A DNA stretch of 64,000 bases from Streptomyces sp. AC550_RSS872 (GCF_019049285.1 NZ_JAGMUL010000042.1:1-64000), one strand, 5' to 3'; numbered from the stretch's first letter, positions 7,673-16,811 are shown. Program-made: numbers and translations. The notes: a model not told the origin generated them from the letters alone.

Positions 7673-9522
7673 GGCGTACGTCCCTCCTCGTCGGCCCTCT
7701 CAGCGGCTTGCGTCCAGCCGGGGCCGAGTCGAAGTTTCTCCCACGCGGCGTCGTCGAGGGCGACCAGACGGTCGGCGATGTCGCGGGACGGGGGTGCGGC
7801 GAGGTCACCGGGGGCGGTGAGGGTGGCTGCCGCCCAGAGGTGCCCGTGCCGCAGCCGCTCCCGTACGGGCAACCCACGGAGGGTGGCGGAAAGGAACCCG
7901 GCCGCGAAGGCGTCACCGGCACCTGTCGCTGCCGCGATGTGGACGTGGGGGGACGGCACGAACGCCGTGGGCTGTGGGGCGCCCGGCGTCGCGCCTGAGC
8001 GGGGGTGAGCCGCGCAGCCCGGCGCTGACGGCGTGCCGCCTCTCTGCGGGACGGGCGCCGCCCCAGCGGCACGACTGCCCGCAGGCTGGCTGGGACGGCT
8101 GCCCCCAGGCTGGATGGGACGGCCGTCCGCAGGCTGGGCGGGGCGACCATCCGCATGCAGCGCGGGACGACTACCAAAAGGCTGCGCGGAACCGCCGTCC
8201 GCAGGCAACGCGAGACCGCCGTCCCCAGGCTGGGCGGGACGACCATCCACAGGCAGCGCGGGACGACTACCAAAAGGCTGCGCGGAACCGCCGTCCGCAG
8301 GCAGCACGAGACCGCCGTCCCCAGGCTGAGCGGGACGACCACCCGCAGGCAGGACGGGACGAGCGGCCGAAGGCTGCGGTTGACGACTGCTCGCAGGCTG
8401 AGCGGGCCGACCATCCACAGGCAGGACGGGGCGAACGGCCGAAGGCTGCGGTTGACGACTGCTCGCAGGCTGAGCGGGCCGACCATCCACAGGCAGGACG
8501 GGACGAGCGGCCGAAGGCTGCGGTTGACGACTGCTCGCAGGCTGAGCGGGCCGACCACCCGCAGGCAGGGCGGAGCGAGCGGCCGAAGGCTGCGGTTGAC
8601 GACTGCTCGCAGGCTGAGCGGGCCGACCATCCACAGGCAGCGAGAGACCGCCGTCTCCAGGCTGGGTGGGGCGAGCGGCCGCGTCATGCGTCGTCGGGGC
8701 GCCGGACAGCCCAAGGGATGCGGGCCTGTGACACTTGCGGCTCCCCCGCGTGGGCGCGACCAGCCCACCGTCACCCGCGGCCGACACGAATGCCGTAGCC
8801 CCCGCTCCCCCCTGCTTCACCACCAACACCCCCGGCTCCGGCAACGCGGCCCGCACCGCCTCCGGTCCGCCCGAGATTCCCCACGCCTGCTCCGCCTCGT
8901 CCTCCCCCACGAACACCACATCAGCCCGGCGCGCCAACTCCAGCAGTACGCGAGGTCCCTCGCCGTCTCCCCACAGCCCCGGCCGGTAGTTGACGTCGAA
9001 CGAGATCAGCGGGCGCCCCTCGTAGGGAGCCGTCAGCTCGCGCAGCAGCTCCAGGCACCCCTCCGACAACGCCGCCGTGATCCCCGACAGATGCAGCACC
9101 CGCCCCGAACGCACGGCGTCCAGGTCCACGTCGGCCACGGACATCGCCGACGCCGCCGACCCCGCCCGGTAGTACGCCACCTCATGCGCGTCCGTGCCCC
9201 TGTCCCCGGCCGTGCGGAAGTACACGCCCGTGGGACGGCTCGGATCCCGCCGCACGGACACGACGTCGACGCCGTACCTCCCGATCGCCTCGACGAGATG
9301 GTCGCCGAACCCGTCGGCGCCGACTCGGCTGACCCACCTCGTGCGGTAGCCGGCGGCAGCCAGTGCGCAGGCGACGTTGGACTCCGCGCCGCCGATCGCC
9401 CGCTCGAACGACGGCACGTCGGCGAGGCGCCCCGGCCGCGTGGGCAGGAACGTGACCATGGACTCGCCGAGCGCGACGACGTCCACGACGTCGGGGGCGT
9501 TGCAGGGTCCGGTGAGGGTCAC
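7669..9522 (-). CDS. PfkB-family sugar kinase (2-keto-3-deoxygluconate kinase-like) with large repeat insertion
   Basis: Ribokinase-fold kinase. The N-terminal part (VDVVALGESMVTFLP, AIGGAESNVACALAAAGYRT, ISFDVNYRPGLW) and the C-terminal ATP/anion-hole motif ATGAGDAFAAGF are those of KDG/fructokinase-type enzymes. From about residue 245 to 518 the fold is interrupted by ~275 residues of Pro/Gln/Ser/Ala/Arg repeats (see 8080-8655). Without them the protein would be ~340 residues, the normal length. The insertion sits in the strand-loop region between VLVVKQGGAGATAFVS and FVPSPHVHIAAATGAGDAF, leaving all catalytic motifs intact and in frame. The GTG at 9522 with GGAG 11 nt upstream is taken as the start; the frame is open further to 10974 but that is antisense to the deaminase gene. 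Whether the enzyme is active is unknown. Confidence 0.85.
   Translation of the reverse strand: MTLTGPCNAPDVVDVVALGESMVTFLPTRPGRLADVPSFERAIGGAESNVACALAAAGYRTRWVSRVGADGFGDHLVEAIGRYGVDVVSVRRDPSRPTGVYFRTAGDRGTDAHEVAYYRAGSAASAMSVADVDLDAVRSGRVLHLSGITAALSEGCLELLRELTAPYEGRPLISFDVNYRPGLWGDGEGPRVLLELARRADVVFVGEDEAEQAWGISGGPEAVRAALPEPGVLVVKQGGAGATAFVSAAGDGGLVAPTRGSRKCHRPASLGLSGAPTTHDAAARPTQPGDGGLSLPVDGRPAQPASSRQPQPSAARSALPAGGRPAQPASSRQPQPSAARPVLPVDGRPAQPASSRQPQPSAVRPVLPVDGRPAQPASSRQPQPSAARPVLPAGGRPAQPGDGGLVLPADGGSAQPFGSRPALPVDGRPAQPGDGGLALPADGGSAQPFGSRPALHADGRPAQPADGRPIQPGGSRPSQPAGSRAAGAAPVPQRGGTPSAPGCAAHPRSGATPGAPQPTAFVPSPHVHIAAATGAGDAFAAGFLSATLRGLPVRERLRHGHLWAAATLTAPGDLAAPPSRDIADRLVALDDAAWEKLRLGPGWTQAAERADEEGRTP
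8080..8655. repeat. In-frame tandem repeat array inside the sugar kinase gene (24-bp units, 72- and 96-bp higher order)
   Basis: The sequence CGGTTGACGACTGCTCGCAG recurs at 8377, 8449, 8521 and 8593, exactly 72 bp apart. A second block repeats with 96-bp spacing (CTACCAAAAGGCTGCGCGGA at 8171 and 8267). Both are multiples of a 24-bp unit coding for 8 residues of the form GRPAQPAS / SRQPQPSA / ARPVLPVD on the minus strand. Edges are degenerate, so limits are approximate. All periods are multiples of three, so unit gain or loss would keep the kinase frame open. Confidence 0.9.
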
Positions 9523-9622
9523 GATGGTCGTAGCTCCAGGGCTTGTGCGGGTGGATCGGCGGCTCCGTTGACCCGCGGTTGGCCGAGATGTTAGACAGCG
9601 GTAAGCGATATACGCAATGGTC

Positions 9623-9639
9623 GTTGCAAGATGTGCAAC
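9623..9639. promoter_or_regulatory. Inverted repeat, candidate IclR operator
   Basis: GTTGCA (9623-9628) and TGCAAC (9634-9639) form a perfect 6-bp inverted repeat with a 5-nt centre in the 138-nt region between the divergent kinase operon and D-amino-acid deaminase gene. An AT-richer stretch (AGCGATATACGC near 9604-9615) beside it could hold -10 elements. The likely binder is the IclR regulator encoded at 6917-7672; this is inference. Confidence 0.5.
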
Positions 9640-9660
9640 AGGCTCGATCAGGGAGGCCCC

Positions 9661-10944
9661 ATGACAGCCGACAGCCCCGCGGACGCCCTCGCCCGCCTCG
9701 GAGAGGAACGCGTCGACCACCGCTTCAAGGGCCTCCCCCCGGACGCCGACGGCCTGACCGTCGCCGAGCTCGCCGCCCAGCGCCGCAATCTCTTCACCGA
9801 CGGTTTCGCCACCCCCGTGCTCGCCCTCTCCGCCGAGCGTCTGGAGCACAACCTCGACCTCATGGAGACGTACGCCGTCCGCCATGGCCTCGCCTTCGCC
9901 CCGCACGGCAAGACCTCCATGGCGCCCCAGCTGTTCCAGCGGCAGATCGAGCACGGTGCCTGGGGCATCACCCTCGCGGTGCCGCACCAGGTGCGGGTGG
10001 CGCGGGCGTACGGCATCCAGCGGATCTTCCTCGCGAACGAACTGGTCGACGCGGCCGCGCTGCGCTGGATCGCGACCGAGCTGGCCGCCGACAAGGACTT
10101 CCGCCTCATCACCTACGTCGACTCCGTGCGCGGCGTGGAACTGATGGACGCGGCCCTGCGCGACGCCGGTGCCACCCGCCCGGTGGACGTCGTCGTCGAG
10201 CTGGCGGCCGGCGACGGCGCCCGTACCGGCGTCCGTACGGAGGCGGAGTGCGCGGCCGTAGCGGACGCGGTGGCCGCCGTGGCGACGCTGCGGCTGGTCG
10301 GCGTCGCCGGGTACGAGGGCGAGGTCCCGCAGGCGGACCCCGAGCGGGTGCGCGCCTGGCTGCGGCGGCTGCTCGCGCTGGCCGCCGAGTTCGACAAGGC
10401 GGGGCGTTTCGCGGGGCTGGACGAGATCGTCGTCAGCGCGGGCGGCAGCGCCTGGTTCGACGCGGTGGCGGACGTGTTCGCCGAGATCCCCGAACTGTCC
10501 GCCCCCGTACTGAAGTTGCTGCGCTCGGGCGCGTACGTCTCGCACGACGACGGCCACTACCGCAAGCTGACCCCGTTCAACCGGGTCCCCGAGGAGGGCG
10601 CCCTCGAACCCGCCTTCCGCCTCTGGACCCAGGTCGTCTCCCGCCCCTCCCCCGACCAGGCCTTCGTCAACGCGGGCAAGCGCGACGCGGCCTACGACCT
10701 CGATCTGCCCTTCGCCCAGGTGGTCCGCCGCGACGGCGCCGAGCGCCCGGCCACCGGTGTCTCGGTGACCGCCCTGTCCGACCAGCACGCGTGGCTGCGG
10801 ACGACCGGGGAGGCGGACCTGGAGGTCGGGGACTGGCTCGGCCTGGGGCTGTCGCACCCGTGCACGTCGTTCGACAAGTGGCAGCTGATTCCGGTCGCGG
10901 AGGCGGACGGGACGGTCGTCGCATACATCCGCACGTTCTTCTAG
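9661..10944 (+). CDS. PLP-dependent D-amino-acid deaminase/aldolase (alanine racemase-like fold)
   Basis: 427-residue enzyme of the D-threonine aldolase/D-serine dehydratase-like family. The PLP lysine lies in FAPHGKTSMAPQLFQRQ; the barrel continues through GAWGITLAVPHQVRVARAYGI and LRLVGVAGYEGEVP, and the C-terminal beta domain contains FVNAGKRDAAYDLDLP and SDQHAWL with the metal-binding region ending at SHPCTSFDKW, the usual His/Cys zinc pair. It should convert a D-amino acid to a keto acid plus ammonia, or cleave a 3-hydroxy-D-amino acid. The ATG at 9661 has GGGAGG just upstream. The D-aminoacylase gene follows after 28 nt, and the RidA across the divide would remove enamine by-products. 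Confidence 0.88.
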   Translation: MTADSPADALARLGEERVDHRFKGLPPDADGLTVAELAAQRRNLFTDGFATPVLALSAERLEHNLDLMETYAVRHGLAFAPHGKTSMAPQLFQRQIEHGAWGITLAVPHQVRVARAYGIQRIFLANELVDAAALRWIATELAADKDFRLITYVDSVRGVELMDAALRDAGATRPVDVVVELAAGDGARTGVRTEAECAAVADAVAAVATLRLVGVAGYEGEVPQADPERVRAWLRRLLALAAEFDKAGRFAGLDEIVVSAGGSAWFDAVADVFAEIPELSAPVLKLLRSGAYVSHDDGHYRKLTPFNRVPEEGALEPAFRLWTQVVSRPSPDQAFVNAGKRDAAYDLDLPFAQVVRRDGAERPATGVSVTALSDQHAWLRTTGEADLEVGDWLGLGLSHPCTSFDKWQLIPVAEADGTVVAYIRTFF

Positions 10945-10972
10945 GGGACACGGGGTAGAGGGGAGGCGGGTC

Positions 10973-12595
10973 ATGGAAGAGCTGGTGATCAGGGACGCGG
11001 ACGTAGTGGACGGCAGCGGCGGTCCCTCCTACCGCGCCGACGTGGTGGTGGACGGCGGCAGGATCGTGACGATCGTCCAGGAGGCGGCCGCCGCGGGCTG
11101 TCAACGCCCCAGGGCCCGCCGGGAGCTGGATGCCGAGGGCCTCGTCCTCTCCCCCGGCTTCATCGACATGCACGCCCACAGCGACCTGGAGCTGCTGCGC
11201 GACCCCGACCACAGCGCGAAGGCCGCGCAGGGGGTCACCCTTGAGGTCATCGGGCAGGACGGGCTGTCGTACGCCCCCGTCGACGACCGCACCCTCGCCG
11301 AGGTCCGCCGCGCGATCACCGGCTGGAACGGCTCCGGCGACGACATCGACTTCGACTGGCGGACGGTGGGCGAGTACCTGGACCGCCTCGACGCCGGTTT
11401 CGACGGTCAGGGCATCGCCGTGAACGCGGCGTACCTCGTCCCGCAGGGCACGATCCGCGCGCTCGCCGTCGGCTGGGAGGACCGCGAGGCGACGCCGGAC
11501 GAGCTGGACCGGATGCGGCAGCTGGTCGCGGAGGGCATGGCGCAGGGAGCGGTCGGCATGTCGTCCGGCCTGACGTACACGCCGGGCATGTACGCCGAGG
11601 ACGCCGAGCTGACGGAGCTGTGCCGGGTGGTGGCGTCGTACGGCGGCTACTACTGCCCGCACCACCGCTCCTACGGGGCCGGGGCCCTGGAGGCGTACGA
11701 GGAGATGGTGGCCCTGACGAGACAGGCGGGCTGCGCGCTGCATCTCGCCCACGCCACCATGAACTTCGGTGTGAACAAGGGCCGTGCGCCGGAGCTGCTG
11801 TCCCTGCTGGACAAGGCACTCGACGACGGGGCCGACATCAGCCTGGACACGTACCCCTACACCCCCGGCTGCACGACCCTCGTCGCCATGCTGCCGAGCT
11901 GGGCGAGCGAGGGCGGCCCCGAGGCGATCCTGGCCCGGCTGTCGGACGACGACACCGCCGGGCGGATCCGCCACCACATGGAGGTCCTCGGCGCGGACGG
12001 CTGCCACGGCGTGCCCATCGAGTGGGACACGATCGAGATCTCGGGCGTGAGCGACCCGGCGCTCGCGGACTTCGTCGGCCGTACGGTCCGGCAGTCGGCG
12101 GACGCGCGGGGCGAGGCCCCCTGGGTGACGGCCCGGCGGCTGCTCCTGGAGGACCGGCTGGGCTCGACGATCCTCCAGCACGTCGGCCACGAGGAGAACG
12201 TACGGACGATCATGCGGCACCGCGTCCACACGGGCGGCTCGGACGGCATCCTGCGCGGCACGAAGCCGCATCCGCGGGCGTACGGCACGTTCCCGCACTA
12301 TCTCGGCCGGTACGTACGGGAGTTGGGGGTGCTGTCCCTGGAGGAGTGCGTGGCCCATCTGACCGGGCGGCCGGCGGCGCGGCTGCGGCTGGCGGACCGG
12401 GGGCTGGTCCGCGAGGGACATCGGGCGGACCTGGTGCTGTTCGACCCGGCGACGGTAGCGGCGGGCTCCACTTTCGAGGAGCCGCGCACGCTACCGACGG
12501 GCATCCCGCACGTCCTGATCGACGGCCGTTTCGTGGTCGAGGACGGCCGCCGCACGGACGTACTGGCGGGACGGGCGGTCCGTAGAACCTCCTAG
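10973..12595 (+). CDS. N-acyl-D-amino-acid deacylase (D-aminoacylase)
   Basis: 540-residue amidohydrolase of the urease/dihydroorotase superfamily. Visible motifs: the N-terminal strand domain (VIRDADVVDGSGGPSYRADVVVDGG), the HxH metal site in FIDMHAHSDLELL, GVTLEVIGQDGLSYAP, and later metal/substrate residues (HHRSYGAGALEAYEEM, LHLAHATMNF, TGGSDGILRGTKPHPRAYGT). It should hydrolyse N-acyl-D-amino acids to D-amino acids in the cytoplasm, feeding the deaminase gene 28 nt upstream. The start ATG at 10973 follows GGGGAGGCGGGTC. Together the two enzymes form a route from N-acyl-D-amino acids to keto acids. Confidence 0.92.
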   Translation: MEELVIRDADVVDGSGGPSYRADVVVDGGRIVTIVQEAAAAGCQRPRARRELDAEGLVLSPGFIDMHAHSDLELLRDPDHSAKAAQGVTLEVIGQDGLSYAPVDDRTLAEVRRAITGWNGSGDDIDFDWRTVGEYLDRLDAGFDGQGIAVNAAYLVPQGTIRALAVGWEDREATPDELDRMRQLVAEGMAQGAVGMSSGLTYTPGMYAEDAELTELCRVVASYGGYYCPHHRSYGAGALEAYEEMVALTRQAGCALHLAHATMNFGVNKGRAPELLSLLDKALDDGADISLDTYPYTPGCTTLVAMLPSWASEGGPEAILARLSDDDTAGRIRHHMEVLGADGCHGVPIEWDTIEISGVSDPALADFVGRTVRQSADARGEAPWVTARRLLLEDRLGSTILQHVGHEENVRTIMRHRVHTGGSDGILRGTKPHPRAYGTFPHYLGRYVRELGVLSLEECVAHLTGRPAARLRLADRGLVREGHRADLVLFDPATVAAGSTFEEPRTLPTGIPHVLIDGRFVVEDGRRTDVLAGRAVRRTS

Positions 12596-12629
12596 GCCGT
12601 GTCCAGGACCTGGCACCTGTCCCAGCCGG

Positions 12630-13562
12630 TCACGGCTTGGGCAGCACGCACCCGCTCGCGCTCAGGTCGAGCTTGTTGTCGACGCCGAAGCAGGCGTGGA
12701 TCTGGTAGATCTGCTGGGCGTAGTTGATGCCCTGGCGGACGGTGACGTTGCCGCTCTCGTCGACCTCGCACGGGTTGTTGACCGTGCAGCGCTCGCCGCT
12801 TTCGTTGCCGGTGTTGTTGACGGCGACGACCTGGTTGGTGGCCTGGTCGATGACGGGGGAGCCGGACGTGCCGCCGATGGTGTTGCAGGCGGACGTGTAG
12901 CGGACCGAGTCCTTGAAGGTCCAGTCGCCTTCCTTGAGCTGGTACGCGAACCCGTCGATGTTGCAGTTGTACAGCCGCTTCCAGTAACCGGAGGCGACGG
13001 TGATGGCGGTGCCCTTGACCGGGTGGGTGTCGGCCACCGTCAGCGGGTTGATGCTGTACGAGCTCTTGATCTGCCCGTACGTGGTGGTGAGTTGGTAGAA
13101 GGCGACGTCCGTGTCGGTCATCGTCCCGTAAGCGATCTTGCTGGCCCGCAGCGTGGCTACCCGGCTGCCCGAGGCATTGAGCAGACTGAACGTACGGCTG
13201 GAGGCCCGGTCGACCACGACCTCGCCGGGGCCCGGCATGCCGGTCTCCAGACAGTGGCCGTTGGTCATGACCAGGGCCGGGTCGTTGTCCTCCGAGTCCG
13301 GGAAGCGGACGACAGAGCCGGAACAGTTGCTGAGCGCGACGGTGCCGGCGAAGTTCACGGCCTTGGCCTTGGGACCGTTCAGGACCTGGCCGAGGGTGTC
13401 CGCGGTGGTGGCGACGGTGTCATTGACCACCGACGTGACCGAGCCCGTGTCCACGCCCTTGCCGAAGGAAGCGGCCGAGTCCACGGGAGCCGCGACCGCG
13501 GGTGCGGCGCCGGCCCCGGCTATCGCCAGGGCGAGGAGGGCGGCGCCGAGAGGTTTTCTCAT
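12630..13562 (-). CDS. Secreted trypsin-like (S1-fold) serine protease
   Basis: 310 residues with a signal peptide (MRKPLGAALLALAIAGAGAAPAVA, cleavage near residue 24-25). The catalytic triad is readable: His103 in TNGHC, Asp152 in TDVAFY and Ser235 in GGTSGSPV. Several cysteines (NCSGS, NGHC, YNCNID, SACN, ERCTVNNPCE) would form disulfides outside the cell. The length and motifs suggest a chymotrypsin-fold endopeptidase with a propeptide. The start has GAGGGGA 7-12 nt upstream. Single gene; target unknown. Confidence 0.9.
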   Translation of the reverse strand: MRKPLGAALLALAIAGAGAAPAVAAPVDSAASFGKGVDTGSVTSVVNDTVATTADTLGQVLNGPKAKAVNFAGTVALSNCSGSVVRFPDSEDNDPALVMTNGHCLETGMPGPGEVVVDRASSRTFSLLNASGSRVATLRASKIAYGTMTDTDVAFYQLTTTYGQIKSSYSINPLTVADTHPVKGTAITVASGYWKRLYNCNIDGFAYQLKEGDWTFKDSVRYTSACNTIGGTSGSPVIDQATNQVVAVNNTGNESGERCTVNNPCEVDESGNVTVRQGINYAQQIYQIHACFGVDNKLDLSASGCVLPKP

Positions 13563-13910
13563 GTGGGGGTCCCCTCATACGAGGAGGGTGACCGGAAAAT
13601 CTCCGGTCACCCGCACTTTTGTCATGCGCATTCTCACGCAGGAGGGGGGTGGGGACAAGGACTTGATTACCGACGGGTTCAGTCCGTAGGGCTTTCCCTA
13701 TCACGGGGGACGAGAAGTGCCGGGCCGACGGCGCAGGACGCCCACGGAGAAGTTGACAAGGTCACCTCATAGGCACCCGACGGTCGTGATATCTTCACAG
13801 CTCTGTCGGCAAATCTCCCCGCAAATGGTGCCTTACCGCATCCAATCGGCCAATCTATGAGCCATCCAGGAAAAACGGGGTGTGCCCCGCAATTCATGGA
13901 GATCGTGACG
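13563..13910. other. 348-nt divergent intergenic region, no gene seen
   Basis: Separates the protease (minus) and the glycosyltransferase (plus). A plus-strand frame is open from 13857, but its first codons have no ribosome site, whereas GGAG at 13898 serves the ATG at 13911. TTGACA occurs at about 13754 without a well-spaced -10. No hairpin or repeat stood out. Confidence 0.4.
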
Positions 13911-15917
13911 ATGACTGGCCCTGCCGTTTCGGTAATTGTCGCCGCGTACAATGCAATGCCGTATCTGACGCGTTGCATCACCTCGGTCACGGAACAGACC
14001 ATCGGTCGGGACCAGTTGGAGATCCTGGTCGTCGACGACGGCTCCACCGACGGGACGGCCGAGGAACTCGACCGGCTGGCCGGCCTCTACCCGCGGCTGC
14101 TGCGCGTCTTCCGGCAGGAGAACTCCGGCGGCCCCTCAGCACCCCGCAACCTCGGACTCGACCACGCGCGCGGACGGTTCGTGTTCTTCCTGGACGCCGA
14201 CGACCACCTGGGGCCCGAGGCCCTGGAGCGCATGGTGGCGATGGCCGAGGAGAACGGCACCGACGTCGTGCTCGGCAAGATGGTCGGCGAGGGCGGGCGC
14301 GGGGCACCGACCTCGATGTTCCGGCGCGACCAGCCGAAGACCGACGTCTTCTCCTCCCGGGTGTACTGGACGCTCAACCCCATGAAGCTCTTCCGCCGGG
14401 AGCTGCTGGAGCGCCATCGCCTGCGCTTCCCCACCGACCTCTCCATCGGCGAGGACCAGCTCTTCGTGGGCCCCGCCTATCTGCACGCGGCGGGCATCTC
14501 CGTCCTGGCCTCCTACGACTGCCTGTACTGGGTGCGCCGGGAGGACGCGGGCAACATCACCCTGCGCACGGGCGGGACCGAGCCCCGGCTGCGTTTCCTG
14601 CCGCGTGTGGTCGACATGATCCTGGAGAACGTCCCGCCCGGCCCCGGTCGCGACCACCTGGCACACCGGCACCTCACCGTCGAGGTCCAGCAGCTCCTCG
14701 GCCACCTGGCCCGCGAGCCGCGTACCGAGCAGGACAAGGCCCTCGCCCGTCTCGCGGAGAGCATCGAACCGCTCTGGCACGAAGGGCTGAACGACCAGCT
14801 CTCGGCCATGGCCCGCCTGCGGCTCCACCTCGTACGCCACCGGATGCTCGACGAGCTGCTCGACCTGGTGCGGTTCGAGCGGGAGCTGGCGCGCGGCAAG
14901 GTGGCGACGCCCGTGCTCGTCGACGCGGGCCGGGCCCTCGCCCGCTACCCCTTCCTCCGTGATCCCGCCCGCGCGATCCCCGACGACTGCTACGACGTCA
15001 CCGCCCAGCTCGGCGTGCGCCACCGCGTCACCCGCGCCGACCTGCGCGGCACCGTGCTGCACCTCGCCGGGCACGGCTATCTGCACCGCGTCGAGACGCG
15101 TGACGTCACCACCGAGCTGGTCCTGCGCGAGCGCGACAGCAAGGTGGAGTTCCGGCTGCCCGTCACGCACACCGCGACCCCCGGTGCGGGCGCCGGCGAG
15201 GACGAGGGGAGCTACACCTACGACCGGGCGGGGTTCGAGGCCGCCGTCGACATCACCACGGCCGCCGACGGCAGCGCGCTGGGCGACGGGCTGTGGGACA
15301 TCTCGCTCGCCATCGGCGCCCAGGGCATCACCCGCGAGGTCCGTGTCGGCAGCAAGCGGGCCGACGACGTGTCCGGCAAGGCCGCGACACATGTCGTGGA
15401 CACCGCCGAGGGCCTGCGCGCCGTCACCCTCTACACCACCCACCCGCACGGCAACTTCACGCTCGACATCGGCGAACGCAAGCACACGGTGGCGTCGCGG
15501 CTCCGCCTCGACGGCGCGGTCCGGTGGGCCCCGGACGCCCCCACGGAGCTGGAGTTCACCGGCCGCTGCACGCTCGCCGGCCACCCGGAGGGCGCCCCTG
15601 CCCTCACCGTGACCCTGACGGACGGGCAGGGAGGCTCGGTGTCCCACCGGCCGGCCCGGCGTCCCGAGGCCGGCGGCGCGTTCGTCATCCGCGTCCCCGT
15701 CTCCGAACTCCCGCTCGGCGTCTGGCGCGGCGAACTCCGGCTGGGCAGCTGGTCCGTACCGCTGCCGGCGCTCCCGAAGAACATGCCGCCCGCCAAGTGG
15801 CGCCACCGGGCCCTGCCCCGGTACGCCAAGCCTGCCCCGGGCAGCGGCGGTGGGTTCGCGCTCCAGGTCGCCAAAACCGACCTCGTCCGGGCGGTCGCCC
15901 GGCGCGTCAAGGGCTGA
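13911..15917 (+). CDS. Family 2 glycosyltransferase with C-terminal beta-sandwich-like extension
   Basis: 668 residues. The N-terminal ~240 residues are a GT-A nucleotide-sugar transferase (VSVIVAAYNAMPYLTRCI, ILVVDDGSTDGT, SGGPSAPRNLGLDHARGRFVFFLDADDHL, with the DxD-like DADD). The middle is helical, and the last ~280 residues look like repeated beta domains (RGTVLHLAGHGYL..., TLDIGERKHTVASRL...) as in Streptomyces wall-teichoic-acid or spore-wall-related transferases. No membrane segment is evident. The ATG at 13911 has GGAG 9 nt upstream. Acceptor unknown. Confidence 0.85.
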   Translation: MTGPAVSVIVAAYNAMPYLTRCITSVTEQTIGRDQLEILVVDDGSTDGTAEELDRLAGLYPRLLRVFRQENSGGPSAPRNLGLDHARGRFVFFLDADDHLGPEALERMVAMAEENGTDVVLGKMVGEGGRGAPTSMFRRDQPKTDVFSSRVYWTLNPMKLFRRELLERHRLRFPTDLSIGEDQLFVGPAYLHAAGISVLASYDCLYWVRREDAGNITLRTGGTEPRLRFLPRVVDMILENVPPGPGRDHLAHRHLTVEVQQLLGHLAREPRTEQDKALARLAESIEPLWHEGLNDQLSAMARLRLHLVRHRMLDELLDLVRFERELARGKVATPVLVDAGRALARYPFLRDPARAIPDDCYDVTAQLGVRHRVTRADLRGTVLHLAGHGYLHRVETRDVTTELVLRERDSKVEFRLPVTHTATPGAGAGEDEGSYTYDRAGFEAAVDITTAADGSALGDGLWDISLAIGAQGITREVRVGSKRADDVSGKAATHVVDTAEGLRAVTLYTTHPHGNFTLDIGERKHTVASRLRLDGAVRWAPDAPTELEFTGRCTLAGHPEGAPALTVTLTDGQGGSVSHRPARRPEAGGAFVIRVPVSELPLGVWRGELRLGSWSVPLPALPKNMPPAKWRHRALPRYAKPAPGSGGGFALQVAKTDLVRAVARRVKG

Positions 15918-15962
15918 CAGACGTACGGCTTCGGCGGGGTGACCGCCAAAGCCGCCTGCGCA

Positions 15963-16685
15963 CTACCGGGGGCCCTTCGTCTTCCCCGGCCCTCGCCCCG
16001 GCGGGTCGTCCCGTCCGCTGCCGCCCGGTGCGACCGTGCTCGCCGTGGCGGTCGGGGTCGAGGGCGCAGCACCCGTGGCGGAGGGCGTCGAGGGCGTCGC
16101 TGAGGGTGCACTGCCGGTCCTGTCGTCCTCGTCGGTGGCGGCGGCGCTCGGCGAGGTGCCCGGAGCGTCCGCGCGGGGCGAGGCGGTGGCGCCGGACGAG
16201 CGGGGCGTGGCCGGTTCGGCGTGCGGGGCGCCGGTCGGGTCCGTCGAAGCTCCCGCCGTCGGGCTCGTACCGTCACCGCTCTGCTTGCCGCGCGAGGCGC
16301 CCTCCGGCGACGACCCGGACAGGGAGAGCCCCGCGATCAGCGCCGCCGCCGAGACCGCGCCCACCACGCCGGCCGTGATCACCAGGCGGCGCGAGCCCCG
16401 GGCCCGCGCCTTGCGGCGCGCTCCTCGGCCCGCGCCCCCGGCCCTACGCCCACTTCGCGCACCCGCGCCCCCGGCCCTACGCCCACCTCGCGCACCCGCG
16501 CCCTCGGCCGTCCCGGCATCGTCCACCCGAGGCAGTTCCGCCGTCTCGTCGTACGCGTTCTCCCAGCCGTGCGCGGCCGCCGGGTCCGGGTACGCCTCGT
16601 AGGCCGGGGGCGGCGCCGACCGCGGGTGGTACACGTTCGGCGGCCCCTGGGGCGTCCCGTTCTCGCGCTCAGGTGGCATGGACAT
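15963..16685 (-). CDS. Single-pass membrane protein, Ser/Thr/Ala-rich exterior
   Basis: 240 residues, no family recognised. The N-terminal Pro-rich, acidic cytoplasmic part is followed by a basic stretch with a duplicated segment (GARGGRRAGGAG / GARSGRRAGGAG, DNA repeat near 16437-16500). One membrane span follows (RLVITAGVVGAVSAAALIAGL), then a ~110-residue low-complexity Ser/Thr/Ala/Pro exterior ending in basic residues. Such proteins are common in Streptomyces and usually uncharacterised. It converges on the glycosyltransferase, with 45 nt between stops. Confidence 0.75.
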   Translation of the reverse strand: MSMPPERENGTPQGPPNVYHPRSAPPPAYEAYPDPAAAHGWENAYDETAELPRVDDAGTAEGAGARGGRRAGGAGARSGRRAGGAGRGARRKARARGSRRLVITAGVVGAVSAAALIAGLSLSGSSPEGASRGKQSGDGTSPTAGASTDPTGAPHAEPATPRSSGATASPRADAPGTSPSAAATDEDDRTGSAPSATPSTPSATGAAPSTPTATASTVAPGGSGRDDPPGRGPGKTKGPR

Positions 16686-16811
16686 GGGGGCGCATTGTAG
16701 GGACGGCGGGCGGCCTCGGGACAGCTACCGGCGATAACGGCCCAAACCGCCGCGTCTCACGTGTCGGAAAACACGGCCCACCGGACGTTACGCAGCCGTA
16801 AGCTCCTTGAC

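Noticed and set aside
8080..8655. CRISPR array
   Set aside because: Repeats are contiguous, coding and without unique spacers, and no cas genes are near.
6903..8774. Alternative minus-strand frame with repeated SLRAVVNRSLRPLAP-like units through the repeat array
   Set aside because: Any frame through a tandem array with a period divisible by three appears repetitive. Only the kinase frame continues into conserved sequence on both sides.
9523..10974. N-terminal extension of the sugar kinase frame
   Set aside because: It runs antisense through the D-amino-acid deaminase gene; the GTG at 9522 begins the conserved kinase sequence.
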